A stretch of DNA of 64,000 nt from NCBI GenBank assembly GCA_934501435.1, contig CAKSTW010000003.1:1-64000 (forward strand), given 5' to 3'. This DNA is from an uncultured Eubacteriales bacterium. GTDB taxonomy: Bacteria; Bacillota; Clostridia; Oscillospirales; UBA644. Both the position numbers and the translations under genes were made by a program. The first letter of the stretch is position 1. The number at the start of each line of letters is the position of its first letter. The notes beneath the pieces were generated by a model. The model searched no databases and was not told where the DNA came from. It saw nothing but the letters and a program-made list of their open reading frames with translations. This document shows positions 41,538 to 50,042 of the stretch, piece after piece.

Positions 41538-42134
41538 TTATCCCTCGCAGATTTCGGTAAATTTCCATGTGTTGCCCATTACGTTCACAAGTCGGCTGCC
41601 GCAGTATTCGCAAACTTTTTCCGAGAACCCCGAAATAGGCGCTCCGCAGTTCGGGCAGTTTGCGGCGGCGACTTTCCCGCCTTCGATAAGAAAAGCGTAG
41701 TTCAGAACATATCTTTTCTGAACGGTTTTTCCGTTTTCCGAAAATTGCAGAGCCGCCTGAAAAATTATCGTTTTTTCGGCAGGAGTCCCCGTATATCCGT
41801 TTATGACGACGTTATGTATTTTGAGATCCGAAACGTCCGAAAGCGTTTCTCTGAGTTTTTCCTTGACCGCACTTTTCGCCGATGTAACGTTGAAATCGGG
41901 GAAATCCTTGAGTATTTTCGGGAGAAGCTGACTGTCTCTCCCCGAAAGAGAACGGGGTCTCGTCTCAAAATCATCGAAAGACGACACGTCTATGTTTCCG
42001 AAAGAACGGAAAGAACGGAATCTTTTGATAAAGGAGGTTATGACAGTTACAAAAATAAGTATCGCCGCAAGAATTATAATAATAAAAGTCACCGCGAAAA
42101 ATGCGGGAATATTGCCGAAGTTGCTGAATGTCAT
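41538..42134 (-). CDS. Membrane-anchored protein with C-terminal zinc ribbon
   Basis: 198 residues. One hydrophobic segment (about 11-35, FFAVTFIIIILAAILIFVTV) is followed by a basic stretch. A domain of about 110 residues (LPKILKDFPDFNVTSAKSAVKEKL onward) loosely recalls Tim44-like folds. A zinc ribbon CPNCGAPISGF...CEYCGS lies near 155-180. Function unknown. It neighbours another zinc-ribbon protein and a TPM-domain protein in the same direction but has its own promoter. It probably works at the membrane as a binding or scaffold protein. Confidence 0.65.
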   Translation of the reverse strand: MTFSNFGNIPAFFAVTFIIIILAAILIFVTVITSFIKRFRSFRSFGNIDVSSFDDFETRPRSLSGRDSQLLPKILKDFPDFNVTSAKSAVKEKLRETLSDVSDLKIHNVVINGYTGTPAEKTIIFQAALQFSENGKTVQKRYVLNYAFLIEGGKVAAANCPNCGAPISGFSEKVCEYCGSRLVNVMGNTWKFTEICEG

Positions 42135-42170
42135 TTATATTCGGTTTCCTCTTTTTGATATATTTTAGTT

Positions 42171-42200
42171 ATTATAGCAAAAAAACTTGTAAATTACAAG
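42171..42200 (-). promoter_or_regulatory. Promoter overlapped by a palindromic operator
   Basis: Minus strand: -35 TTGTAA (42194-42199), 17-bp spacer, -10 TATAAT (42171-42176). The -35 lies inside the perfect palindrome CTTGTAA-A-TTACAAG (42186-42200), a likely repressor site. Confidence 0.6.
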
Positions 42201-42229
42201 AGGAAAAAATTCTTCCCCTTCAATGATCA

Positions 42230-43036
42230 TCAGAAATGTCCGCTGCTTCCGCCGTGGCTTGTTCCCGAAGAAGAAGTATGAAAACCTCCGTCGGACGAAG
42301 AATCGTCGTCCTTGGGTCTTTCGATCCTGCTCACCGTTCTGTAAAGGAACAGATCGCGGCTTTCGGTTATATTCATACTGCCTTCTTTTACATAGTTGTC
42401 GGCAGCCGTCTGGAATTTTACGCTCTTCAGTTTTCCTTTCATCACGGCGACCGCAATAAGGGCTGTTATAAGTCCGATGACCAGACTTACGGGAATTGCA
42501 AGAAGAGGAAGCGGTTCTTTTCCCGAAGCGGTATCGGTACCGCCGTTCCGCGAACCGTGATCGGCATCCCCGTTTCTGTAACTTACTATATAGCCGCGGC
42601 AGCTGTCGGCAAATTCGATAAAGGCGTTTTCATAATCTCCCGAAGAAAGATAGTCAAGGATATCGTCCCCTATCGCATCGCTTTTGGAATTTGAAACGGC
42701 ATACCTGCATTCTCCCGTCGTGGAAATGCACCAACTGCGGTATTCCGTTGAAATAAGGAGGAGAACTCCGTCCTGCCGATAGTCTCCGTAATCAAAGAAA
42801 TCGTCGGCATATTCAACAACCGTTTTACCGCCTAAAGAGTCGGTCGTAACAACAACTATATCTGCGCCGAGAGCCTCGCTTATATCGTCAAGTTTACGAA
42901 GCACCGTTTCATATTCGGTTTCCGAAAGAAGCCCGGCGTTATCGACCAGGCGGGAAGATTCCGCAAAAACGGGGAATGAAAATACGGAAAGAAAGCAAAG
43001 TACACAAACGGTTAAAACTAAAATTCTTTTATTCAT
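42230..43036 (-). CDS. TPM-domain membrane protein
   Basis: 268 residues. Signal peptide 1-25 (ends FPVFAES). A TPM domain (about 28-150: LVDNAGLLSETEYETVLRKL, VVTTDSLGG, DGVLLLISTEYRSWCISTTG) faces outside. One TM is near 176-198, then a cytosolic tail ending in a Ser/Gly-rich GTSHGGSSGHF. This is the usual build of the YgcG/TPM family; some members are phosphatases or photosystem repair factors in plants, and the bacterial role is unsettled. It is third in a run with the FNT and zinc-ribbon genes. Confidence 0.82.
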   Translation of the reverse strand: MNKRILVLTVCVLCFLSVFSFPVFAESSRLVDNAGLLSETEYETVLRKLDDISEALGADIVVVTTDSLGGKTVVEYADDFFDYGDYRQDGVLLLISTEYRSWCISTTGECRYAVSNSKSDAIGDDILDYLSSGDYENAFIEFADSCRGYIVSYRNGDADHGSRNGGTDTASGKEPLPLLAIPVSLVIGLITALIAVAVMKGKLKSVKFQTAADNYVKEGSMNITESRDLFLYRTVSRIERPKDDDSSSDGGFHTSSSGTSHGGSSGHF

Positions 43037-43048
43037 ACCGCTTTCCTC

Positions 43049-44143
43049 CTAAAGAATATCCGCGAGCCACAGGAGCCATGAAAGTCCGTAGACCGCAGCC
43101 CCGACAGCCGCGGTAAGTCCTAACGTCCACTTTGCTGCGGCTTTTTTGTCGAGAGGAAGGTTTCCGACAAATTTACCTGTCTGACCGTTCATTGCAAAAG
43201 TATATTTTTTGCCGTTCCACGTCGTATTGAGTATCCATACGGGATAAAGCGCATATTTTGCCGTTCCGTTTGAAAAGCGTATGCTTGAATTTTCGGTATT
43301 TACGGTCGTATATCCCGTAACCGTAGACGCAAACGCCGCCTCCGTCGAATGTTTTACCCTGTCGTTTGCACGGTCGACGCTACGGTCTGCCGTAACGTCG
43401 TATTTATCGGCAAGATATCCCGAAAGATACGCGGTCTGAAAATCGACTGCGTCGCTGAAATAAAAAGGCTCGATCGACTCCATTAAGTCATCCGCCATTT
43501 TTGACGAACCGTCGACGGGAACTCTTTCAAAACCGATATTTCCGCCCCTGAAAACGGAATAAAAACTTGTTTCGGTATAGTCGTAATCGCTGTCGCTCCA
43601 TGTTCTTACGGTCGTCGCGCGGTATCTTATATCTGCATCGACGTCGGTATCGAAAAGCCAGAAAGGAACATAAACGCCCTTGACTTCGTCGATATGGTTC
43701 TGGCTCTTGAAAACCTTCGGAAGAAGTCTTTTTCCCGAAAGATGCCTCATAAGCCCCTCTTTTGCCGCTTTTTTATCAAGTTTGAACGGGATTATGCAGT
43801 CGGGCTTTAAGTCTCCCGAAAGATTTCCCGTCATAACGACAGGATTTCCGCAGAACGGGCAGGACGTCGCAGCGGTGTTTTCATCGCCGACTATTTCTCC
43901 GCCGCAGGATTTACAGATATAGGAGCGAAGCCCGTCTGCTTCGCCTGTCTCCCATTCCTTTCCGGCAGAGGTTTCCCAATGCATATCGTCTGGTCTTTCC
44001 TTTGAAAGCTCGGCGTCGTAGTCTTTTAATGTCTCAACGTCAAACTCCGTGCCGCAATACGGACATTTCATCTTCTGCGACGAACTGTCGAATACTATTG
44101 CTCCTCCGCAGCAGGGACACTTATATTCTCTGATGTTATCCAT
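43049..44143 (-). CDS. Zinc-ribbon membrane protein (TFIIB-type ribbon)
   Basis: 364 residues. Two zinc ribbons lie at the N-terminus: C9-C12/C27-C30 (CPCCGG, CPYCGTE) and a second near 76-100 (CKSCGGE, CPFCGNP). A large beta-rich domain (GVYVPFWLFDTDVDADIRY) follows, then one TM helix near the C-terminus (about 338-362). It is a recognised but uncharacterised family in Firmicutes, often next to TPM proteins as here (12-nt gap). The ribbons should be cytosolic and the protein tail-anchored. A role in envelope protein assembly is a guess. Confidence 0.75.
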   Translation of the reverse strand: MDNIREYKCPCCGGAIVFDSSSQKMKCPYCGTEFDVETLKDYDAELSKERPDDMHWETSAGKEWETGEADGLRSYICKSCGGEIVGDENTAATSCPFCGNPVVMTGNLSGDLKPDCIIPFKLDKKAAKEGLMRHLSGKRLLPKVFKSQNHIDEVKGVYVPFWLFDTDVDADIRYRATTVRTWSDSDYDYTETSFYSVFRGGNIGFERVPVDGSSKMADDLMESIEPFYFSDAVDFQTAYLSGYLADKYDVTADRSVDRANDRVKHSTEAAFASTVTGYTTVNTENSSIRFSNGTAKYALYPVWILNTTWNGKKYTFAMNGQTGKFVGNLPLDKKAAAKWTLGLTAAVGAAVYGLSWLLWLADIL

Positions 44144-44158
44144 GATATCCTCCCCTGT

Positions 44159-44761
44159 TTATTGTTTTTCAAGTTTATTTGCAATTTTCGCAAGAAGAGG
44201 AAAAAACAGTCCCCCGACCGCATTCCCCGCAATTACGGTAAGCAAAAATACAAAGACCGCGCCCGACAGGTTTCCCGCGTTTATAAAATAGAACATATCG
44301 GCGACAGAGTGTTCAAAACCGCATAAAATAAAAGTCGGAACGCAGAAAAGTATGCCGACGAACGTGTTTTTCCGTTTATATATTTCAACGCAGACGTAAA
44401 TAAGAAGACCGCACATCACGGCGTTTATAAAGGTCGTAAGCAGACCTTTTTCAAGTTTTGCCGCAGTCAGAGCCGCAACGTTCCCGACAGGCGGCAGCAA
44501 AAGTCCGACGGCAAGACAGCCGACAAAATTACCTATTACCGACAGCATGGTATCGGCAAAGAAAGCGCCGTCGTTATCAAGAACATACCCGATCTTTCCC
44601 GTATAGAGATTAAAGCCGAGCGCGACGACCGAGATAAGCCCGACGCAGAAAAGCAAAGCCCCGACATACCGGTTTTCGCATGACAGAAACGCCGCGCCGC
44701 CGATTGAGATCATTATTCCGGCGGCTGTTGATTTTATGAATTCCGCTGTTCTTTTTTTCAT
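44159..44761 (-). CDS. Short formate/nitrite transporter (FNT) family channel
   Basis: 200 residues, clearly shorter than the usual 260-290, yet six hydrophobic helices can be counted and the FNT signature is present: GNFVGCLAVG in helix 3 and CGFEHSVADMF with the pore His in helix 5. The short length comes from missing N-terminal and loop regions, not from a frameshift. It should conduct a small monovalent anion such as formate, nitrite or hydrosulfide. First gene of the FNT/zinc-ribbon/TPM operon, start at 44761 with AGGAG upstream. Confidence 0.8.
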   Translation of the reverse strand: MKKRTAEFIKSTAAGIMISIGGAAFLSCENRYVGALLFCVGLISVVALGFNLYTGKIGYVLDNDGAFFADTMLSVIGNFVGCLAVGLLLPPVGNVAALTAAKLEKGLLTTFINAVMCGLLIYVCVEIYKRKNTFVGILFCVPTFILCGFEHSVADMFYFINAGNLSGAVFVFLLTVIAGNAVGGLFFPLLAKIANKLEKQ

Positions 44762-44790
44762 ATTTACTCCTGTATTTTTCAGATACGGAA

Positions 44791-44819
44791 ATTATAACAT
44801 ACAAAAAAAGACAGGTCAA
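44791..44819 (-). promoter_or_regulatory. Promoter of the FNT/zinc-ribbon/TPM operon
   Basis: Minus strand: -35 TTGACC (44814-44819), 17-bp spacer, -10 TATAAT (44791-44796). Confidence 0.72.
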
Positions 44820-44820
44820 G

Positions 44821-44849
44821 ATAAAATCCCCCGTATTTCGGAGGATTTC
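44821..44849 (-). terminator. Terminator of the YcxB-like gene
   Basis: Minus strand: AAATCCTCCG-AAATA-CGGGGGATTTT with one G-T pair, just past the stop. Confidence 0.7.
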
Positions 44850-44858
44850 ACTATAAAT

Positions 44859-45404
44859 TCAATATATATCAATGCTGCCGCACTTTGTCTTTATGAAACC
44901 GATAAAAGCGTCGTATTCTTCCCTGTTTTCAAAAGAAGCCATTGGTATAATATAAGCCATAATATTATTGATATGTATATAAACGAATCTGTCTTTTATA
45001 ATACTGATTCTTTCCACCGACGAGTATTTCTGTTCTATTCTGTTTTCCGGCGTTGTTTCGGTAAAAGAATCCTCATCAAATTCTATTACGGAAGTCGGCG
45101 AATATGCAGGCTTGCCGGTTTTTTTCATACTTTTGACAGCCACCCTTGTAAAAACCGAAAAAAGCGGTTTCAAAAGCAACTGTAAAACTGTGAAAATAAA
45201 TATCGGAGCGATTGCCTGAATCAGTCCCTCGGCGGTAAACCCGTATTCAACAAGTGCCCTGACCGCCAAAAGAACCGTTAAAACGGCGATCATAACCCTC
45301 AGGGGAAAAAGCTGTTTTTTGCCGTACGGAGACTTTGTCAAATGGAATAAATTGTAATCAACATAATCACGCTCGGATAAATTTACATCAAATCTGAATT
45401 TCAT
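44859..45404 (-). CDS. YcxB-like membrane protein
   Basis: 181 residues. A short cytosolic N-terminus (MKFRFDVNLSERDYVDYNLFHL) is followed by two adjacent membrane helices (about 32-53 and 60-85). The C-terminal domain has FDEDSFTETTPENRIEQKYSSVERI and YIHINNIMAYIIPMASF. This matches the YcxB-like family, whose function is unknown. It is a single gene with no functional link to its neighbours. The start follows GGGAG. Confidence 0.75.
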   Translation of the reverse strand: MKFRFDVNLSERDYVDYNLFHLTKSPYGKKQLFPLRVMIAVLTVLLAVRALVEYGFTAEGLIQAIAPIFIFTVLQLLLKPLFSVFTRVAVKSMKKTGKPAYSPTSVIEFDEDSFTETTPENRIEQKYSSVERISIIKDRFVYIHINNIMAYIIPMASFENREEYDAFIGFIKTKCGSIDIY

Positions 45405-45534
45405 TTTTCTCTCCCTGTAATATATTTTTATCGGTTTTTACTTCAGTTCCGCATTCTTTCGGAAATCGCGGAAGTCCGGTCTCATAAGTTTTGATGTTTC
45501 CCGTTTCAAAACCGTCGTTCTCTTTTCCGAATTT

Positions 45535-46392
45535 TTATACAAATACCAGAAGCAGAGTCGACGAAACGACGAGCAAAAAACCCAGAAGTTCCCTTTTGGT
45601 AAGTTTTTCGCCGAAAACAAAACAGGAAAATACGACCGTTACGACAAGGCTCAGTTTATCTATCGGAACAACGACCGAGACGTCGCCCGTCTGCATGGCG
45701 GTATAGTAGCAAAGCCACGACGCGCCCGTCGCAAAACCCGAAAGCACAAGAAACAGCAGTTCCTTTTTGTCGATCGCTGCAATTTCCTCGGTCTTCCCTT
45801 TTACGCATACAACGACAAACGCCATTACAAGAACGACGACCGTTCTTATTGCCGTTCCGAGATCGGACGGTATATCCGTAATTCCGATCTTTGCGGTAAT
45901 TGACGTGAGCGACGCGAAGACCGTTGACAGAACCGCATATAAAAGCCATTTTCCGCTTTTTTCGGTTTCGGAAGTTTTCTTTTTCGCGACCATCAAGAGA
46001 GTGCCCGCGAGCATGACCGCCATCAGAATAAATTTCGGAAGAGAAAACTCTCCGAAAAAGATGAACGCCAAGATCATTGTAAGAGCGGTAGACGACTTGT
46101 CTATGGGAGCGATCTTATTTATATCTCCGAGAGACAGCGCCTTAAAGTAGCAAAGCCACGACGCGCCGGTGAAAAATCCGGAAACAACAAGAAAACAAAG
46201 ATTTTTGACGTTTATTTCCGCTATACTGCCGAAACTTCCCGAAATAAAAGTAATTCCCCACGCGAAAAGAAGAACGACGCAGGTACGCAGAAAAGTTGCG
46301 ACGTCCGAATCTGTTTTTTTAATACCGCACTTTGCCAAAATTGCGGTTATCCCGGCAAAAAACGCCGAAAGAAATGCAAGTAATACCCACAT
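45535..46392 (-). CDS. EamA-family transporter
   Basis: 285 residues, ten predicted helices in two similar halves. Each half contains the same phrase SGF-TGASWLCYFKAL / SGFATGASWLCYYTAM followed by GD-(I/V)-x-x-(I/V)-x-PIDK, the internal duplication of EamA proteins. Substrate unknown. It is monocistronic, and its Shine-Dalgarno is weak. It is unlike the DMT transporter at 20.5 kb in sequence. Confidence 0.85.
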   Translation of the reverse strand: MWVLLAFLSAFFAGITAILAKCGIKKTDSDVATFLRTCVVLLFAWGITFISGSFGSIAEINVKNLCFLVVSGFFTGASWLCYFKALSLGDINKIAPIDKSSTALTMILAFIFFGEFSLPKFILMAVMLAGTLLMVAKKKTSETEKSGKWLLYAVLSTVFASLTSITAKIGITDIPSDLGTAIRTVVVLVMAFVVVCVKGKTEEIAAIDKKELLFLVLSGFATGASWLCYYTAMQTGDVSVVVPIDKLSLVVTVVFSCFVFGEKLTKRELLGFLLVVSSTLLLVFV

Positions 46393-46410
46393 ATGATCAC
46401 GTCCCGGATA

Positions 46411-46439
46411 AGTATAACATTCTTTTTGACATATGTCAA
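46411..46439 (-). promoter_or_regulatory. Promoter of the EamA gene with palindromic -35 region
   Basis: Minus strand: consensus -35 TTGACA (46434-46439), 17-bp spacer, -10 TATACT (46411-46416). The -35 is half of the perfect 14-bp palindrome TTGACATATGTCAA (46426-46439), a possible operator. Confidence 0.68.
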
Positions 46440-46440
46440 T

Positions 46441-46472
46441 CGACTCTCCTATGCCTGACCATAGGAGAGTCG
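46441..46472 (-). terminator. Strong hairpin after the M56 peptidase gene
   Basis: Perfect 13-bp stem CGACTCTCCTATG / CATAGGAGAGTCG around a 6-nt loop, 6 nt past the stop. No T run follows on the minus strand, so termination may be inefficient or the hairpin may only protect the mRNA end. Confidence 0.55.
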
Positions 46473-46477
46473 AATTT

Positions 46478-47695
46478 CTATCTGTAACCGACTATCATTG
46501 CAACTCCGGGATCAAAATAATCGCTCGTCAGGCTGCCGAGTCCGCTTGCTTTCCAAGTTTCGTCAAAAGAGATATCGTCCGAATTGCTGAGAACAATAAA
46601 GGTTGAATCCTTTGCCGCGTTGTTCATTCTTCCGCTTATTTCAAGGCGGTATTTATATCTTCTGCCGTCGGCGACCCAAAGACCGTTTTTGTCTTTATAA
46701 TGCGCGACGGTTATCACCTCGTCCCCGTCCGACTGCTTTTCAGAAACTTCATATTTGACGGTATATGCGGGCTTCGGATCGGTAAGGAAGCAGACCGCGA
46801 CCGTAATAACGGCGGCAACAGCGACAACGACAAGCCAAAACGCGGGCTTTTTATAGTTCAGAACCGATTTTATCCTGCTTTTGACTCCCACTTCCCCAAA
46901 TGCAAGCGGACAGGCGGCAACAGTGTTTTTCTTCGTGCTGCAAGTCAAAAGAGAACGCGAATAACCGGCTTTCTCTTCCGCCGTGAAACCGACGACGACC
47001 TTTTCGTCGCAGGCAAATTCAATATCCCGACAAAGAAGGATATACCCGAGCCAGACAAATGGATTGAACCAGTGGAGCGTCAAAATCAGAAAACCGAGAG
47101 GTTTCCAGAGGTGATCCATGCGTGCAATGTGGGCGTTTTCGTGAGCAATGACGTTTTCCGCGTCTTTTTCGGTCATGTTGAAAGGCAGATATATCTTCGG
47201 CTTAATAATTCCGAGAACGAACGGAGAGGCAACGTTTTCGCTCTGGAAGATATTATCGCGCAGAAGAACCGCCGTCGAAACTTTTCTTTTCACTTTTATA
47301 TAACTTACGGCGGTATAGATCAGAAGAGCCGCAATGCCGGCAATCCAGAGAAGAGAAAGGATGGTTGCAATATCCGAAAAATAGTCGGCGGGCCTTGTAA
47401 CTCCCTCAAACCAGCGGTTTTTAAGATATGCGTTCACTCCGTTATCTATTGCGGAAATACCGGAGTTCACATAAGGTCTCGTCACACCGGGGAGTATCGT
47501 TTTACCGCTCGGTACAAGGCTTGCGGCGCTTTCGAAATTAAAGGGACAGACAAGTCGGACGACGGCAACTCCCCATAACAGAACCGTAAATTTCCTCGGC
47601 GCTTTTTTCAGGGGAAACCGAAGAATAAGAACGGCGAGAATAAGCCATATCGCCGAAATGCTCATGTTTACAACGTTCAGAAAAACTCCGCTCAT
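46478..47695 (-). CDS. BlaR1/MecR1-like M56 membrane metallopeptidase
   Basis: 405 residues. Membrane helices near 8-27, 35-55, 105-130 and about 300-320 surround a cytosolic peptidase with HENAH in VIAHENAHIARMDH (about 183), and FACDEKVV supplies the third zinc ligand. In BlaR1 systems such a protein cleaves its partner BlaI when a signal is sensed. Here the extracellular C-terminus is only about 90 residues and shows no penicillin-binding (SxxK) domain. The signal is therefore probably not a beta-lactam bound covalently. It overlaps the repressor gene by 4 nt (ATGA). Confidence 0.87.
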   Translation of the reverse strand: MSGVFLNVVNMSISAIWLILAVLILRFPLKKAPRKFTVLLWGVAVVRLVCPFNFESAASLVPSGKTILPGVTRPYVNSGISAIDNGVNAYLKNRWFEGVTRPADYFSDIATILSLLWIAGIAALLIYTAVSYIKVKRKVSTAVLLRDNIFQSENVASPFVLGIIKPKIYLPFNMTEKDAENVIAHENAHIARMDHLWKPLGFLILTLHWFNPFVWLGYILLCRDIEFACDEKVVVGFTAEEKAGYSRSLLTCSTKKNTVAACPLAFGEVGVKSRIKSVLNYKKPAFWLVVVAVAAVITVAVCFLTDPKPAYTVKYEVSEKQSDGDEVITVAHYKDKNGLWVADGRRYKYRLEISGRMNNAAKDSTFIVLSNSDDISFDETWKASGLGSLTSDYFDPGVAMIVGYR

Positions 47696-48063
47696 TTTTC
47701 TTCCTCCTTTTCAAAGCCGTCGATCAGTTTTCTTATCTCGGCTATTTCTTTTTCGGAAAGGCTTCTTTTTTTCGTAAACGCCGCAAGAAACGCGGGAACC
47801 GACCCCTCAAAAGTTTTTTCGACCATTTCGTCGATCTCCGCTGACTGTATCTCGTCTTTTGAAACAAGGGACGACACGACCGTATTTTCGTTTTTTAATA
47901 TTCCTCTTTCGGAAAGCCTTTTTATGACGGTATAGGTCGTCGTCGGTTTCCAGCCGAGTTTTTCTTTGCATATTTTGACGAGTTCGCTGCTTTTTACAGG
48001 CTCGTTTTCCCACAGAATGAGGCAAAAACGGTATTCGCTCTCAAAAACTTTCGGTGTGCTCAT
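47692..48063 (-). CDS. BlaI/MecI/CopY-family repressor
   Basis: 123 residues, normal size. A winged helix (VFESEYRFCLILWENEPVKSSELV ... GWKPTTTYTVIKRLSERGIL) is followed by a dimerisation/cleavage region. ATG 48061-48063 follows AAAGGAG; a longer reading of 12 codons is open but would run through the operator region. It likely represses its own two-gene operon by binding the paired sites just upstream and is removed by the M56 protease. No target gene besides the operon itself is visible here. Confidence 0.9.
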   Translation of the reverse strand: MSTPKVFESEYRFCLILWENEPVKSSELVKICKEKLGWKPTTTYTVIKRLSERGILKNENTVVSSLVSKDEIQSAEIDEMVEKTFEGSVPAFLAAFTKKRSLSEKEIAEIRKLIDGFEKEEEK

Positions 48064-48078
48064 ATTATCTCCTTTCCG

Positions 48079-48094
48079 CTCTAACGCAATAGAG
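48079..48094 (-). promoter_or_regulatory. Repressor operator 1
   Basis: Dyad CTCTA-N6-TAGAG, downstream of the -10, identical half-sites to operator 2, 26 bp away. Confidence 0.7.
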
Positions 48095-48103
48095 TTCATA
48101 TAT

Positions 48104-48132
48104 ACTCTACCACATTAGAGTTAAAATGTCAA
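48104..48132 (-). promoter_or_regulatory. Promoter and repressor operator 2
   Basis: Minus strand: -35 TTGACA (48127-48132), 17-bp spacer, -10 TAGAGT (48104-48109). The second CTCTA-N6-TAGAG dyad (48105-48120) covers the -10, so binding would block RNA polymerase. Confidence 0.75.
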
Positions 48133-48141
48133 TACCTTTTT

Positions 48142-48180
48142 CAAAAAAAATTTGCGACGGAAATTTTCTCCGTCGCAAAT
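48142..48180 (-). terminator. Terminator of the ABC exporter operon
   Basis: Minus strand: ATTTGCGACGG / CCGTCGCAAAT hairpin followed by eight T, a few bases past the stop. Confidence 0.88.
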
Positions 48181-48182
48181 TT

Positions 48183-50042
48183 TTAATCAAGTTCTTTTTT
48201 GCCTGTATACAGTTCGTAATATCTTCCCTTTTGGCTTAAAAGTTCGTCGTGGTTTCCGCGTTCGACAATTTCCCCATGTTCAAGCACCATAATGGCGTCG
48301 GCGTTGCGGACGGTCGAAAGCCGATGCGCGATAACGAACGTCGTACGGTTTTTCATCAGTCTGTCCATACCGTGTTCGATATGCTTTTCGGTTCGGGTAT
48401 CGACCGAACTTGTCGCTTCGTCAAGAACGAGAATCGGTGCTTTGGAAATTGCCGCGCGGGCGATATTCAGAAGCTGCCGCTGCCCCTGGGAAAGGTTTGC
48501 CCCGTCCCCTTCGATTACGGTATCGTAGCCGTCGGCAAGACGCATTATAAAGCTGTGGGCGCTTGCTGTCTTTGCGGCGGCAACGACCTCTTCGTCGGTC
48601 GCGTCAAGGCGTCCGTAGCGGATATTTTCCATTACGGTACCCGTAAACAGGTGGGTATCCTGCAGGACCATCGCAATATTTCTGCGGAGCCGGTCTTTCG
48701 GCAGGGTTTTAATATCCATACCGTCTATCGTTATTTTTCCGCTGTCGATTTCATAAAAACGGTTGAGCAGATTTGTTATCGTCGTTTTTCCCGCACCCGT
48801 CGAGCCGACAAACGCTATCTTCTGACCGGGTTCGGCATAGAGAGAAATGTTTTTGAGGACCGTTTTTTCGGGAACATATCCGAAAGAAACGTTTTCAAAC
48901 ACCACTCTGCCCTCAAGCGTTTCGGGAAGATCTCTATTTACGGTCTCTTCTTCGGTTTCTTTATCGAGAATATCGAAAACTCTTTCCGCCCCCGCGAGAG
49001 CCGAAAGCACGGCGCTCGTCTGGTTTGAAAGTTCGGAAATAGGCTGTGAAAACTGGCTTGAAAGATTGACGAAGACGGTAAGTCCGCCGATATCAAAGCC
49101 GGAAGTAACGCAGAGGATACCGCCGACGCCCGCTGTTACGGCGTAGTTTATTTTGCTTATATTTCCCATTACGGGACCCATAACGCCGCCGTAGAACTGC
49201 GCCATAAACTGCTTGTCGCGCAAGTCGTTGTTGAGAAGCGCGAATTCTTCGTTAGTGTCGTTTTCGTGGCAGAAAACCTTAACGACTTTCTGACCCGTGA
49301 CGGTCTCTTCGATATAGCCGTTCATCGCGCCGAGAGCCGCCTGCTGCGAAGAATAGTATTTTCCGCTCTTTTTCGCGACAAAGGAAGCGCTCTTTATAAA
49401 TAAGGGAACGAAACAAAGAGTTATAAGAGAAAGCCAGACGTTTGTTATAAGCATTACGATAAGCGTTCCGATAAGGGTTATCGAACCCGAAATAACGCTC
49501 AATATGCTTGTGTCGAGCATCGTTCCGATGTTATCTACGTCGTTTGTGAAACGGCTCATCAGTTCGCCTTTGCTTTCCCTGTCGAAAAAGCTCACGGGAA
49601 GAGTCTGGAGTTTCGTAAAGAGGTCGTTTCTGATCTTTTCAAGAGCGTTCTGCGAAACTTTAAGCATTATACGGCTCTGAAAATAAGTTGCAACAGCCCC
49701 TGCGGCATAGACCGCGCCGAGAACAAGAAGCGCCGCTCCGAAAAGCATTATTTTTCCGAACATATCGGAGTCGGGAGAAAGAAACGTATTGATTATCGGC
49801 CGGAGCATATACGCCCCCGCAAGGCTCGCTCCCGTTTTTATTATCATAAAGATCAGAACAACGACAAGGAGAGCCTTCTGCTCGGATACATAAGAAAGCA
49901 GGCGTTTTACCGTCCCTTTCATGTTTTTGGGCTTTCCTTTAGTCCCCCTCGGAGGACGCGGACCGTGCATTCCGCCTCTGCCTTTTGAGGCAACGGCACG
50001 GCTGTAACGGCTTCTGAGATTTTCAAGAGTTCTTGCAGCCAT
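48183..50042 (-). CDS. ABC exporter half-transporter, canonical ATPase subunit
   Basis: 619 residues. A basic N-terminal extension of about 45 residues (GRGGMHGPRPPRGTKGKPKN) is followed by six membrane helices. The ATPase has Walker A GSTGAGKTT near 415, signature LSQGQRQL, Walker B ILVLDEATSSVD with the catalytic Glu, and IAHRLSTVRNAD. It pairs with the next upstream gene (TAATG junction at 50042) as a heterodimeric multidrug/lipid-type exporter. This subunit holds the catalytic Glu of the consensus site. Substrate unknown; the MarR regulator suggests a drug-like inducer. Confidence 0.9.
   Translation of the reverse strand: MAARTLENLRSRYSRAVASKGRGGMHGPRPPRGTKGKPKNMKGTVKRLLSYVSEQKALLVVVLIFMIIKTGASLAGAYMLRPIINTFLSPDSDMFGKIMLFGAALLVLGAVYAAGAVATYFQSRIMLKVSQNALEKIRNDLFTKLQTLPVSFFDRESKGELMSRFTNDVDNIGTMLDTSILSVISGSITLIGTLIVMLITNVWLSLITLCFVPLFIKSASFVAKKSGKYYSSQQAALGAMNGYIEETVTGQKVVKVFCHENDTNEEFALLNNDLRDKQFMAQFYGGVMGPVMGNISKINYAVTAGVGGILCVTSGFDIGGLTVFVNLSSQFSQPISELSNQTSAVLSALAGAERVFDILDKETEEETVNRDLPETLEGRVVFENVSFGYVPEKTVLKNISLYAEPGQKIAFVGSTGAGKTTITNLLNRFYEIDSGKITIDGMDIKTLPKDRLRRNIAMVLQDTHLFTGTVMENIRYGRLDATDEEVVAAAKTASAHSFIMRLADGYDTVIEGDGANLSQGQRQLLNIARAAISKAPILVLDEATSSVDTRTEKHIEHGMDRLMKNRTTFVIAHRLSTVRNADAIMVLEHGEIVERGNHDELLSQKGRYYELYTGKKELD

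Noticed and set aside
44159..44761. FNT gene as a truncated pseudogene
   Set aside because: Although short, all six helices and the pore His motif are present, the frame is intact and it leads an operon with a good promoter.
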